Source: a virus
Direction: 5' to 3' (one strand)
Virus record (IMG/VR): IMGVR_UViG_3300008264_000564
Span: 1-21,224 of that record
DNA length: 21,224 nucleotides
The notes beneath the pieces are model-generated. The model saw nothing but the letters and a program-made list of their open reading frames with translations, made no database searches and was not told where the DNA came from. Shown here piece after piece: positions 1 through 8,453 of this stretch. The position numbers and the translations under genes are program-made. Position 1 is the first letter of the stretch. Each line of letters opens with the position of its first letter.

Positions 1-183
1 GGGACAGAATTTAAGGATCTCGTTGCTTTCAGTGAACAGATCATCATCACTGCCCAAGGTGAGAACGATCTGCGAGAATTCACCAGTGTTGTTGATAACG
101 GAGATCGTTGGGGAATCATCGGTCTTCAGGTATTGAGACCGGGTCCGACGACCCTGCTCGCTTTTGTTGGAGTGCGCCGATGA
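1..183 (+). CDS. C-terminal end of a probable head-tail connector/head completion protein (partial)
   Basis: An open frame runs from the first base of the window to a TGA at 181-183, giving the last 60 residues of a protein (ending LLAFVGVRR). The stop overlaps the next start as ATGA, the same coupling used elsewhere in this operon, which supports it as a real gene end. I do not recognise a family from this fragment. Its place directly before a tail terminator suggests a head completion or connector protein by analogy with siphovirus gene order. That role is inference only, and the start lies outside the window. Confidence 0.6.
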   Translation, partial: GTEFKDLVAFSEQIIITAQGENDLREFTSVVDNGDRWGIIGLQVLRPGPTTLLAFVGVRR

Positions 184-599
184 GCCTCACTCACCAGCAA
201 GCCCGTGACGAGATCCTTGACGTTTTCAAAGCGGCATGGGATACGACTGGCTATCCGGTGCATTATGAGGACGTTCGAAAGCAGCGCTCTAAGAATGAAG
301 AACCGTGGTCCACCGTAACTCTCAAACATGCGAGTGGTTTTCAGTCAACTCTCAGTGGGGTAGTTGGCAGAAGGACATTCACAAGGTTGGGATTTATCAC
401 GGTTCAGATATTTACGCCAAATGGAAAAGGCTTGCAAGAGGCCTACGATTTGGCTAAGGTGGTGTCCGACGCCTTCGAAGGCATCAGCACTCCAGGTGGA
501 GTGTGGTTCCGTAACGTGAGGTTGAACGAAGTCGGGCGTGACGGTGAATTCTTTCAACTGAATGTCGTCGCCGAATTCCGCTACGACGAAGTCAAATAA
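180..599 (+). CDS. Tail terminator-like protein (DUF4128 / gpU-like)
   Basis: This 139-residue protein has the size and layout of phage tail terminator (gpU-like, DUF4128) proteins, which form a ring that caps the tail tube and joins it to the head. An N-terminal helix (MSLTHQQARDEILDVFKAAW) is followed by beta strands with WSTVTLKHASG, then a helix around LQEAYDLAKVVSDAF, and a final strand VVAEFRYDEV. I chose the ATG at 180 because it overlaps the upstream stop (ATGA); the longer frame from 108 would run through the preceding gene. The next gene is the tail tube, which is the usual neighbour of a terminator. The family assignment is from pattern memory; the structural role is inferred from order and size. 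Confidence 0.65.
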   Translation: MSLTHQQARDEILDVFKAAWDTTGYPVHYEDVRKQRSKNEEPWSTVTLKHASGFQSTLSGVVGRRTFTRLGFITVQIFTPNGKGLQEAYDLAKVVSDAFEGISTPGGVWFRNVRLNEVGRDGEFFQLNVVAEFRYDEVK

Positions 600-609
600 G
601 GAGGCTACT

Positions 610-2145
610 ATGCCACAGGTCAACAAGATCGACTCCAACATCACGGGACTAGCCTATGCTGAAGAAGCCAGTCTCGGAGTTCTCGGCGGTTCACCCGTTT
701 GGAACCGGCTGGAGCCGAACAGCTATGATGATTTCGGCGGGGAAGTCACTACGGTTTCTCCAAACCCGATCAACCCTTCTCGCCAGCGCAAGAAAGGTGT
801 GATCACGGATCTTGACGCTTCGGGTGGATTCAACCACAACCTTTCATTCTGGAATGCTCAAGATCTTCTGCAGGGTGTCTTTTTCGCAGACACTCGACAA
901 AAAGGTCGCCGCGTTGTTACGGCTGTCGACATTGACTTGGCGAACCCTGACGAATACGAAGTTGCGAATACGACTGGCTTCTTGGTCGGTTCTTTGATTC
1001 GTGGTTTTGGTTTCACCAATGCTGCTAACAATGCTCTCAATGCTGTCACAGCGATCGTTTCAAACGTTTCTGTTGAAGTCGCAACTGGCCTCTTGGTAAC
1101 TGAAACTCCTCCGGCTGGTGCTTTCATTCAAGTTGTTGGAAACCGCTCGGCAGTCGGTGATATCGACGTTGATGCTTCTGGTGATCTTCCAGCTTTGACT
1201 TCTACCATTCTCAACTTCACGACTCTTGGTCTTGTTGTTGGTCAGTGGATTTTCATTGGTGGTGATCTCACAGCTAACCGATTCTCGAACGCTGCGAATA
1301 ACGGGTTCAAGCGAATTCGTTCTATCGCTGCAAACCGCCTTGTCCTGGACAAATCGGTCCAGACGATGGTGACTGAAGCGAACACAACTCTTCTCATCGA
1401 TCTCTACTTCGGTGATGTTCTTCGCAATGAATCTGGTTCAACCATCAAGCGTCGTTCTTACACTGTGGAACGAACTCTTGGCGCTCCGGACGATGCTGCA
1501 CTCGCACAGATCCAGAGTGAATTCTTGCGTGGTGCTGTTCCCAGTGAATTCACTATCAATGTTCCAACTGCGAACCTTGTCAATTTCGACATGTCGTTCT
1601 TGGCAGTGTCCCATGAACAGCGACTTGGAACACAAGGTCCTCTTCAGACCGCTGTGGTGAGTCAACGGAGAGCAAACGTCTTCAACACCTCGAGCGATTT
1701 CTCTCGTATCAAGATGGCTCTCGTGTCAGATACAGAAGAGGCTCAGACTTCTCTGTTCGCCTTCATCACGGAAGCGACTCTTACGATCAACAACAACCTC
1801 TCTGCGAACAAAGCAGTTGGGACTCTCGGGGCATTCGATGTCACTGCTGGAACTTTCGAGGTCAGCGGAAACATCACTGCCTATTTTGGAAACGTGACAG
1901 CCATTCAGGCTGTGCGAAACAGTGCCAACGTCACTCTGGACATGGCGATCGTCAAGGAAAACCAAGGCATCGTCATCGATATTCCTCTCGTCTCCTTGGG
2001 CGATGGGCGTCTGAACGTCGAGCAAGATCAGCCGATTACGCTCCCGCTCAGCATGGACGCTGCCACTGCTGAAGATCTGGCGACTGGTATGGATCACACC
2101 ATGCTTCTCACCTTCTTCGCTTACCTTCCGAACGCTGCCGACTAA
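610..2145 (+). CDS. Major tail (tail tube) protein
   Basis: This 511-residue protein is the likely tail tube subunit, which polymerises around the tape measure. The N terminus (IDSNITGLAYAEEASLGVL, then EPNSYDDFGG, then INPSRQRKKG) and the C-terminal strand region (FITEATLTINNNLSANKAVG) match the pattern I know for a family of phage tube proteins (Phage_tube_2-like). The ATG at 610 follows a strong TAAGGAGG site (597-604) that overlaps the upstream stop; an upstream in-frame ATG at 562 lies inside the previous gene. It is long for a tube protein. The extra length is mainly residues about 100-270, where two related segments occur (about 122-178 and 205-268, each with a LVGSLI/VVGQWI-type strand and an S/T-NAANN motif). 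These look like duplicated surface domains. Confidence 0.8.
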   Translation: MPQVNKIDSNITGLAYAEEASLGVLGGSPVWNRLEPNSYDDFGGEVTTVSPNPINPSRQRKKGVITDLDASGGFNHNLSFWNAQDLLQGVFFADTRQKGRRVVTAVDIDLANPDEYEVANTTGFLVGSLIRGFGFTNAANNALNAVTAIVSNVSVEVATGLLVTETPPAGAFIQVVGNRSAVGDIDVDASGDLPALTSTILNFTTLGLVVGQWIFIGGDLTANRFSNAANNGFKRIRSIAANRLVLDKSVQTMVTEANTTLLIDLYFGDVLRNESGSTIKRRSYTVERTLGAPDDAALAQIQSEFLRGAVPSEFTINVPTANLVNFDMSFLAVSHEQRLGTQGPLQTAVVSQRRANVFNTSSDFSRIKMALVSDTEEAQTSLFAFITEATLTINNNLSANKAVGTLGAFDVTAGTFEVSGNITAYFGNVTAIQAVRNSANVTLDMAIVKENQGIVIDIPLVSLGDGRLNVEQDQPITLPLSMDAATAEDLATGMDHTMLLTFFAYLPNAAD

Positions 2146-2177
2146 TTGTCGGTGATCTTTAGAAAAGGAGAAATGAT

Positions 2178-2630
2178 ATGAATACGATGTTCGACCAGTT
2201 CGAAACTGATCCAGTCCTTGAAGCTGAAGGGATCTGGATCGATTACGGGGCTTTCCGGGTTCAGATTGCTCGTGCAGGTGGCGGGAACAAAAAATACCTG
2301 TCTTATGCAGAAGCTAAGACCAAGCCTTTCCGTCGTGCGATCGCCGCTGGGACAATGCCTGAAGAACGTTCTCGTTCGCTGCTCTATGATATCTACGCCA
2401 AGACCGTCGTCTTGAATTGGCAGATCTCTGATGGCGAAGACAAGGACGGAAACACCAAGTGGAAGAACGGTATCCACAAGAAGGGTGGCGGTATCCTGGA
2501 AGTTACGCCCGAGAACATCGCACTCACTTTCAAGCTGCTGCCGTCCCTCTTCATGGATCTTCAGCAGTCGGCTGAAGGTATCAGTTTGTTCCGCAAGGAG
2601 GAGATGGAGGCAGACGGAAAAAACTCGTAG
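2178..2630 (+). CDS. Tail assembly chaperone, short form (lambda gpG-like)
   Basis: This is a 150-residue protein in the slot of lambda gpG, the chaperone that coats the tape measure during tail assembly. It has a strong Shine-Dalgarno (AAAAGGAG, starting near 2163) before ATG 2178. It ends at TAG 2628-2630, only two codons after a slippery A AAA AAC. The gene lies between the tube protein and the tape measure, as in most siphoviruses. The N-terminal half has a beta-rich WIDYGAFRVQIARAGG segment followed by helices. Sequence family was not identified with certainty; function rests on position, size and the frameshift arrangement, which is highly characteristic. Confidence 0.8.
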   Translation: MNTMFDQFETDPVLEAEGIWIDYGAFRVQIARAGGGNKKYLSYAEAKTKPFRRAIAAGTMPEERSRSLLYDIYAKTVVLNWQISDGEDKDGNTKWKNGIHKKGGGILEVTPENIALTFKLLPSLFMDLQQSAEGISLFRKEEMEADGKNS

Positions 2631-2947
2631 AAGTCCTGCTCTATTTCCTGGAGCAGGGGGCTGTCGAGCAAAAGATCATGCAGCAATGCCTACGGGAAGG
2701 GATCCCCTTCCCGGACCGCATTGCAAATGCTCCGGAACTCATAACAGGTCTAGAACTATATTATCTAGCCTTCTTTGAGCTCTCCGACAGTCGGCAAATA
2801 GGGATGTCATTGGGTCCTATTCCTTGGAAGGTCATTCATGACTACTGCAAGGCTTATGATCTCAATGATGAACAAACGGAAGAGATGCATCACCACATAA
2901 GGGAGATGGACTCAGCCTATCTGGAGCATCACAGGAGAAAGAAATAA
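2178..2947 (+). CDS. Tail assembly chaperone, frameshifted long form (gpGT-like)
   Basis: A -1 slip on A AAA AAC (2618-2624) joins the 149 codons read to 2624 to the -1 frame, which is open from 2624 to TGA/TAA-type stop at 2945-2947. The result is a fusion of about 256 residues. The downstream 107-residue part starts LVEVLLYFLEQ and continues through an ATG at 2678 (MQQCLREGIPFPD), which a gene finder would probably call as a separate 89-residue gene. I see no Shine-Dalgarno before 2678, and the open frame extends back exactly to the slippery site. Both points favour fusion over independent initiation. In lambda the corresponding T domain binds the tape measure and recruits tube subunits; the same role is inferred here. 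Confidence 0.8.
2618..2658 (+). promoter_or_regulatory. Programmed -1 ribosomal frameshift signal
   Basis: The heptamer A AAA AAC occupies 2618-2624 in the correct X XXY YYZ register relative to the short chaperone frame (GGA AAA AAC TCG TAG). Ten bases downstream a hairpin can form: CCTGCTC (2635-2641) pairs with GAGCAGG (2651-2657) around a 9-nt loop, with one more T-G wobble pair. The zero-frame stop falls between the slip site and the stem. A purine-rich AAGGAGGAG (2594-2602) lies 15 bases upstream of the heptamer and could act as an internal Shine-Dalgarno stimulator, as known for bacterial frameshift sites. The efficiency cannot be judged from sequence. Confidence 0.85.
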
Positions 2948-3427
2948 GTGGCAACCCTCCTCCAGTTCTCTCGTAACATTCGGAAGCTCGGTTCTAGAAT
3001 CGAGAATAATTCCGTTGCGCTGACAAAGCGCGTTGCGAAGAGAGCTCTGGTAGCTCTGGTTGAGGGGACTCCTGTTGATGAAGGTGACGCTCGTTCGAAC
3101 TGGCGTGTCTCCTTGGGCAATCCGACACGTTCAGTAATCCCTGCATATTCTCCGGGTAAGAAACTCGGCATTGGTGAACGGCAGAATGCTCGTGCCACTA
3201 TCCAAGCCGGGATCGCAACTATTAATCAACTTCGTGTTGGAGCGAAGCGTGGTTCCGGTCAAGCTGGGACTGCGCTCTTCATCACAAACGCAATCCCATA
3301 TCTTGGTCGTCTTCGTGATGGGTCTTCATCACAACAACCGAATGACTGGGTTGAAATAGCACTTCTCGATGCCCAAGCTGAGATTGCTCAGGTAAGGCTT
3401 CTGGATAGAACGGTGAGCGCTGAATAA
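2948..3427 (+). CDS. HK97-gp10-like neck/tail completion protein
   Basis: A 159-residue protein with the pattern of the HK97-gp10-like family: a basic helical N terminus, then EGTPVDEGDARSNWRVSLG (the family's usual VDTGxxRxxW region), and a C-terminal ITNAIPYLGRLRDGSSSQQP block matching the usual PYAxxLExGxSxQxP motif. It starts at GTG 2948, immediately after the chaperone stop, with AGGAG at 2933-2937. Its stop overlaps the tape measure start (TAATG). Family members act at the head-tail interface or in tail completion. The position here, between the chaperones and the tape measure, differs from the HK97 order, in which it sits before the tube gene. Confidence 0.7.
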   Translation: MATLLQFSRNIRKLGSRIENNSVALTKRVAKRALVALVEGTPVDEGDARSNWRVSLGNPTRSVIPAYSPGKKLGIGERQNARATIQAGIATINQLRVGAKRGSGQAGTALFITNAIPYLGRLRDGSSSQQPNDWVEIALLDAQAEIAQVRLLDRTVSAE

Positions 3428-6400
3428 TGGCAACAGAAACCATTGACATCATCGTAAGAGAGAACGGAGCTCGGGTTGTCAAGCGCAACCTCGAGGAGAT
3501 TGGCGCTGTCGCTGAACGCTCGGTTCGCGGTCTTCGTCTTCTTCAGAATGCTTTGTTCGTCCTCGGTGGTGCTGGTCTTCTGGCTGGCCTGACTCGTATG
3601 CTGGACACGCTGACGAACTTCGAGAACCGACTCGTCCTGGTGACCAAGAGCACTCAGGAACTGAATGCTGTTCAGGAAGAACTGTTCAACATCAGCAACA
3701 GGACTCGTTCGAACTTCGAGTCCACTGCTGAAATCTACACTCGTGTCGCCCTCGCTGTTCGTGAACTCGGTTTGTCACAAAAAGACACATTGAATTTCAC
3801 TGAGACTTTGAACCAAGCAACTATCCTTTCTGGGGCGAGCAGTCGTGAAGCTAGTGCTGCATTGATTCAGTTGTCACAGGGCTTGGCTTCTGGTCGACTG
3901 AACGGTGACGAACTTCGTTCTGTTCTGGAACAGCTTCCATTTGTCGCTGACGTCATTGCCAAGCAACTTGGAGTGACTCGTGGTGAACTTCGTAAACTCG
4001 GTTCTGATGGAAAGATCACTACAGACATTATCATCAATGCTTTCCGAAACGCTCGTGAAGAAATTGCTGGTAAGTTCGCCCAGACCGTTCCAACGATCAG
4101 TCAGGCTTTCAGTGTTCTCAGAACAGAAGCTCTTCGTCTGCTTGATGCTTTTGATGATTCTACTGGAGCAAGTGAAGCTGTCGCTCGTGCGATCATAGCT
4201 TTGTCAAATTCACTGAATGTTCTTGTCGGTGCTGTAATCGCCGCAATCGCTGCTTTCGCTGGTTGGAAGATAGGAACTCTTGTATCTTCTTTAGCTTCAT
4301 GGCTTGCTATTCAGCGTCAGGTTACTGCCGCTGTCGCTGCTGGTAATGCAACTTTGTTGACTGCGACTGGTATTGAGCAAGCGAAAGCTGCGACTGCTCT
4401 TCAAGCGGCTGCTGCTGAGAGTGCGAATGCTGCTGCTACTGTTCGTTCAACTCAAGCTGATCTTCTTCAACTTCAAACTCAACGTTCTCTACTTCTTCAG
4501 CAACAAGCGTCTATCGCAATCGACACTCAGCGTCGTATCGCTCGTGATGCCTTGACTGGTCGCTTCATCGCATACAATGCAGCGGTCGCTCAAAACATCC
4601 GGACTAACATTGCTCTTCAGCGAACCGAGACTGCTCTTCTTGCGACCAAAGGTCAACTGACAGGTGCTTTGGCTGCTCAAACCGCTGCGACGAACACTCT
4701 GACGGCTGCTCAGAGCCGTGCCACAGTGGCGAATGCCGCCGCTGGTGGCGTCCTAGCACGTCTGAGCACGGCTTTCCCAGGTCTCGCAGCAATCGTTCGT
4801 GGTGTCGCTTCAGCTTTCACGGCTCTCTGGGCTGTCATTATCGCTAACCCAATCGGTGCGATCATTGCTCTTATCGCCGCTGTCGTTCTCGCTCTGGTGT
4901 ATTTCTCTGATCAGATCGGTGTGGCTGATAATGGGCTTGTCACTCTTCGTGATGTAGGTATCGCCACTTTCCAATTGATCATGGAAGCTATCGCTCCAGT
5001 TGAGAAATTCCTTGTGGACGTCTTCGGCCCTGCGTTGAATTGGGTCGGTGAGAAGTTCACATGGTTGTGGAACAAGATAGTTGAGATCCTTGGTTGGATC
5101 GTCAATGCTGTCAAGACTTATATCAACATGCAGATCGGTCTCTGGGTCGGTCTGGTGAACAGCGTTGTCAAAGCGTGGGATATTCTTCCCGCTGCTTTGA
5201 TGGACGTTGGCAAGATGGCAATCAATGGATTGATAACTGTCATTGAGACTGGGATCAATGGTATCCTCGCCGCAATCCAAGGTCTGCTTGACTTTATTGG
5301 TCAGGCCGCTGTCGCAGTCGGCAAAGAGAACCCGTTCGCTAACTTGATTGGAAAAGTTGATCTCAGCCAATATCGTCAGGAGTTGTCTGGTGCTGCTTCT
5401 GAAGTCGGTCAGATTTTCAGTGAAGAATTTGGTAGGTCTCTAAACACCGATTATATCGGCAATGCTTGGAGTGCAGTTCTTGCTCGTGCTCGTCAGGTTG
5501 CCCAAGAGAGGCTGGCTCGCACGAATGCTGATCTCAATAAACCAGGAACTGCTGGAACGACTCCAGGGGCTGCTGGAAGTGGAAGTGGTGGTGGAAAGAC
5601 TTTTGAACAGATTGTTCAAGAGCTCACTCTTCAGAATGAATTGCTTCGTGTGAATGCTGCTGAGCGTGAGAAACTACAGGCAATCATCAAAGTTGAAGAA
5701 GAACTCAAACGGAAGTTGACTGAGACCGAACGTGCTCTGGTTATGGAAATTCTCAACGAGAACGAGACCTTAAAGAAAGCCGCTGAGATTTACCAATCTG
5801 TTCGTGGCCCTGCCTACGAATATGAATTGACTCTTCGTGCCCTCAATGAGCTCCTTAAAGCTGGCAAGATCAATCAAGCTGAATTTACGAATGAGGTGAT
5901 CAAGGCTCGTATAGAATTCCTCAACTCTCAAACTGACATGGCTTCTGGTATGGAGCGAGGGTTCTTAAAGATCCTTCAGAAGACTGGCGACTATGCCACT
6001 CAGATGGAAAATATCATCACGACTGCATTTGATGGCATGTCGTCGGCGATTGCTGATCTTGTGGTTGATGGTGAAGCTGACTTCGGCTCTCTAATCCGCT
6101 CTATCAATAAAATGATCATTCAGCTCGTTGTTTCTCAAGCGTTCCAACAACTCTTCGGTGGCTCGGGGATTGGAGGAGGGGCTGGAGGTCAGGCTGGCGG
6201 GAATATATTCGGTTCTCTGTTCTCTGGTTTCAAGAGCCTATTTGGTCTTCAAACTGGTGGTTCATTCACTGTCGGTCCAAACACTGGCATCGCTCCTCTG
6301 CCTAATGGTGGGAATGATAACAGACTGGTCGCTTTCCGCGCTCAAGATGGAGAAGAGGTTTCGGTCACCCCTCGTGGACAAAGTGGTAGAAACGGTGGAG

Positions 6401-6525
6401 CTTCAAACCAGACGATTGTGAACTTCAATATCACAACTCCTGATGTAGCAAGTTTCCGTGCTAGTGAGTCTCAGCTCTCTGCTAAGGCTGCTCGTATGAT
6501 CGGTCGCGGACAAAGGAATATGTGA
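3427..6525 (+). CDS. Tail tape measure protein
   Basis: This 1032-residue protein sets tail length and is ejected ahead of DNA. Residues about 55-245 match the conserved tape measure N-terminal domain, with the diagnostic stretches LSGASSREASAALIQLSQGL, GRLNGDELRSVLEQLP and GVTRGELRKLGSDGKI. Hydrophobic segments occur near 260-295 and 463-493 (IIANPIGAIIALIAAVVLAL), suited to membrane insertion. An Ala/Gln-rich helical stretch spans about 300-440. The C-terminal part has FDGMSSAIADLVVDGEADF followed by a Gly-rich linker and a GGSFTVGPNTG/DGEEVSVTPRG ending common in lambda-type tape measures. The start overlaps the previous stop as TAATG. At about 1.5 angstroms per residue it predicts a tail near 150 nm, which is an inference. 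Confidence 0.93.
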   Translation: MATETIDIIVRENGARVVKRNLEEIGAVAERSVRGLRLLQNALFVLGGAGLLAGLTRMLDTLTNFENRLVLVTKSTQELNAVQEELFNISNRTRSNFESTAEIYTRVALAVRELGLSQKDTLNFTETLNQATILSGASSREASAALIQLSQGLASGRLNGDELRSVLEQLPFVADVIAKQLGVTRGELRKLGSDGKITTDIIINAFRNAREEIAGKFAQTVPTISQAFSVLRTEALRLLDAFDDSTGASEAVARAIIALSNSLNVLVGAVIAAIAAFAGWKIGTLVSSLASWLAIQRQVTAAVAAGNATLLTATGIEQAKAATALQAAAAESANAAATVRSTQADLLQLQTQRSLLLQQQASIAIDTQRRIARDALTGRFIAYNAAVAQNIRTNIALQRTETALLATKGQLTGALAAQTAATNTLTAAQSRATVANAAAGGVLARLSTAFPGLAAIVRGVASAFTALWAVIIANPIGAIIALIAAVVLALVYFSDQIGVADNGLVTLRDVGIATFQLIMEAIAPVEKFLVDVFGPALNWVGEKFTWLWNKIVEILGWIVNAVKTYINMQIGLWVGLVNSVVKAWDILPAALMDVGKMAINGLITVIETGINGILAAIQGLLDFIGQAAVAVGKENPFANLIGKVDLSQYRQELSGAASEVGQIFSEEFGRSLNTDYIGNAWSAVLARARQVAQERLARTNADLNKPGTAGTTPGAAGSGSGGGKTFEQIVQELTLQNELLRVNAAEREKLQAIIKVEEELKRKLTETERALVMEILNENETLKKAAEIYQSVRGPAYEYELTLRALNELLKAGKINQAEFTNEVIKARIEFLNSQTDMASGMERGFLKILQKTGDYATQMENIITTAFDGMSSAIADLVVDGEADFGSLIRSINKMIIQLVVSQAFQQLFGGSGIGGGAGGQAGGNIFGSLFSGFKSLFGLQTGGSFTVGPNTGIAPLPNGGNDNRLVAFRAQDGEEVSVTPRGQSGRNGGASNQTIVNFNITTPDVASFRASESQLSAKAARMIGRGQRNM

Positions 6526-7157
6526 TGGCTTTTCACGAAGTTCAATTCCCCACAGGTATCTCCAAAGGTTCTTCCGGTGGTCCGCGTCGGATGACTGACG
6601 TTGTGACTTTGCGATCTGGGTTCGAGCAACGGAACAGCATCTGGCAGCATTCTCGTCGTAGCTATAATGCTGGTCTTGGTTTGCAAGATCTTAAGGATCT
6701 GTATGAGACAATTGAGTTCTTTGAAGCTCGTCGTGGGAAATTGCATGGTTTTCGCTGGAAAGACTGGGCTGATTACAAGTCAAAAGATCCTATAACAGCG
6801 ACAACAGCAACTGACATTCAGATCGGTGTTGGTGATGGGACTACGACTCAATTTCAGTTGGTTAAGACATACTTCGACGCTGGTGGATCTTACACTCGGA
6901 TTATCAAGAAGCCGGTTGCTGGAAGCGTTAAGATCGCTCTGAACGGAGTTGTTCGAACAGAGATAACACACTATACCGTGAACACGACGACTGGGATTAT
7001 AACTTTCCTCTCTGCTCCAGGAGCTGGTGTTTCTGTGACTGCTGGTTTTGAATTTGATGTTCCGGTTCGTTTTGATATCGATCAAATCATGATCAACGTT
7101 GAGCAATTCAACGCTGGTGCTATTCCCGACATTGACATCTTGGAGATTCGGGTATGA
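6525..7157 (+). CDS. Distal tail protein, GTA gp12-like (DUF2460)
   Basis: This 210-residue protein matches the DUF2460 family (GTA gp12), the distal tail ring below the tube. It opens with FHEVQFPTGISKGSSGGPR, and continues with LYETIEFFEARRGKLHGFRW KDWADYKS, the family's best conserved block, followed by a beta-rich domain in which VDxxFEFDVPVRFD-like strands close the protein. I took ATG 6525, which forms TGATG with the tape measure stop and has AAAGGA (6512-6517) upstream; a GTG at 6522 adds one residue and is an alternative. It is the first of four consecutive genes in the same order as in gene transfer agents. Confidence 0.88.
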   Translation: MAFHEVQFPTGISKGSSGGPRRMTDVVTLRSGFEQRNSIWQHSRRSYNAGLGLQDLKDLYETIEFFEARRGKLHGFRWKDWADYKSKDPITATTATDIQIGVGDGTTTQFQLVKTYFDAGGSYTRIIKKPVAGSVKIALNGVVRTEITHYTVNTTTGIITFLSAPGAGVSVTAGFEFDVPVRFDIDQIMINVEQFNAGAIPDIDILEIRV

Positions 7158-8032
7158 AAGCTCTTCCTGCTGGACTTCAGACTTTCCTTGATCAGGGTGA
7201 AACCACGATGGTTCATTGCTGGAAAGTCACACGTTCTGACGGACTGATACAGGGCTTCACTGAGCATGACGTCGATCTCACTTTTGCTTCTGTCACTTAC
7301 AAAGCTGCCAGTGGCTTCACTGCTTCTCAGATTGAATCCTCCATTGGGCTATCGGTAGATAACCTGAATGCTGAGGGAGCTCTCAGCGACGACACTATCA
7401 ATGAAGATGATCTTGCAGCGGGTCGTTATGACGACGCTCTCGTCGAACTGTATTGGGTCAATTTCAATGACGTCGCTCAACGTGTTTTGCTCAGCAAGGG
7501 AAACATCGGTCAGGTGAAGCGTGGTGAGTATGCTTTCAGTGCTGAACTTCGATCACAGACAAACAGACTTCAACAAAGAACTGGACGCAGTTATCAACGG
7601 ACTTGTGACGCCATTCTCGGTGATAGCCGTTGCAAGAAGAACCTTGCGGCTTTCACTGATATTGCGACTGTCAGTTCGGTAGAAGATAATCGTCGCATGA
7701 CGCTATCTGGATTGGCGAATAGTGGGCAAGCGAATTTCTATACTCAAGGTGTCCTTGAATTTCAGACTGGTAGTAACGCTGGTCTTCGTTTTGAAATTAA
7801 AGCTCATTCCAGTAATGTCGTCGTTCTCTGGGAACGCCCTCCTTTTCCAATCGGTGTGAGTGACAGTGTGCAAGTGGTCGCTGGCTGTGACAAGTCAATT
7901 GCGACTTGCAATTCTAAATTCGCTAATACGACGAACTTTCAAGGGTTTAATCTCATTCCAGGGTCAGACTACATCACCAGATATGCTAATCGTGATGGCA
8001 GTCAGAGTGGGGAGAGCATCTTCAATGACTAA
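7154..8032 (+). CDS. Tail-tip hub protein, GTA gp13-like (DUF2163, BR0599 family)
   Basis: A 292-residue DUF2163/BR0599-type protein that forms the baseplate hub in gene transfer agents. The N terminus (LPAGLQTFLDQGETTMVHCW, then GFTEHDVDL) and SSIGLSVDNLNAEGALSDD are typical. Four cysteines lie in two pairs, C151-x8-C160 and C245-x6-C252, in the places where the hub family carries a cysteine-ligated cluster; iron-sulfur binding is known for related hub proteins and is inferred here. The start overlaps the previous stop (ATGA), and its own end overlaps the next gene by 8 bases. Confidence 0.88.
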   Translation: MKALPAGLQTFLDQGETTMVHCWKVTRSDGLIQGFTEHDVDLTFASVTYKAASGFTASQIESSIGLSVDNLNAEGALSDDTINEDDLAAGRYDDALVELYWVNFNDVAQRVLLSKGNIGQVKRGEYAFSAELRSQTNRLQQRTGRSYQRTCDAILGDSRCKKNLAAFTDIATVSSVEDNRRMTLSGLANSGQANFYTQGVLEFQTGSNAGLRFEIKAHSSNVVVLWERPPFPIGVSDSVQVVAGCDKSIATCNSKFANTTNFQGFNLIPGSDYITRYANRDGSQSGESIFND

Positions 8033-8453
8033 GCGTCAAGAAATAGTTGAAATTGCAAAAAGCTGGATCGGCACTCCTTACCATCATCAAGAATCGGTGA
8101 AGGGTCAGGGCTGTGATTGTCTCGGCCTTCTTCGCGGAATATGGCGTGAATTCTATGGGTCTGAGAACCCAGAGGAGTTGCCGAATTATTCTCCTTCATG
8201 GGGTGACCATCGAGTAGACGATCCTCTGATGGCTGTCGCAAAGAAGTATTTCATTGAGGTCAAAGAGCCCAAGGAGGGTGACCTACTACTCTTCAGGATG
8301 CGTCGTGACATGGCTGTCAAACACTGTTCAATCGTTTCTGGGCCGAAGTTGATGATTCATGCTTATTCAGATCATCAAGTTCGTGAAGATGAAATCACTG
8401 AATGGTGGGAGAAAAAGCTCGTCGGTGTCTTCAAGTTTAAGGGAGTCCGTTGA
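8025..8453 (+). CDS. NlpC/P60 family tail peptidase, GTA gp14-like
   Basis: This 142-residue cysteine peptidase probably cleaves peptidoglycan cross-peptides during genome entry. The family's catalytic DC motif is at residues 31-32 (GQGCDCLGLLRG), His100 lies in KHCSIV, and a third polar residue is His112 (MIHAY), in the expected order and spacing. WIGTPYHHQ precedes the catalytic Cys as in other phage NlpC proteins. The longer open frame from 7860 lies inside the previous gene; I chose ATG 8025 because the homologous region begins there (MTKRQEIVEIAKSWIGTPY), giving an 8-base overlap. It sits between the hub and the megatron-like protein exactly as in GTA clusters. Confidence 0.9.
   Translation: MTKRQEIVEIAKSWIGTPYHHQESVKGQGCDCLGLLRGIWREFYGSENPEELPNYSPSWGDHRVDDPLMAVAKKYFIEVKEPKEGDLLLFRMRRDMAVKHCSIVSGPKLMIHAYSDHQVREDEITEWWEKKLVGVFKFKGVR

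Noticed and set aside
108-179. A 24-residue N-terminal extension of the tail terminator gene
   Set aside because: It overlaps the upstream gene end, lacks a ribosome site, and ATG 180 forms the usual ATGA coupling.
4810-5370. A 186-residue open frame on the - strand
   Set aside because: It is antisense to the tape measure protein, with Asp/Ser-rich non-protein-like composition and no ribosome site.
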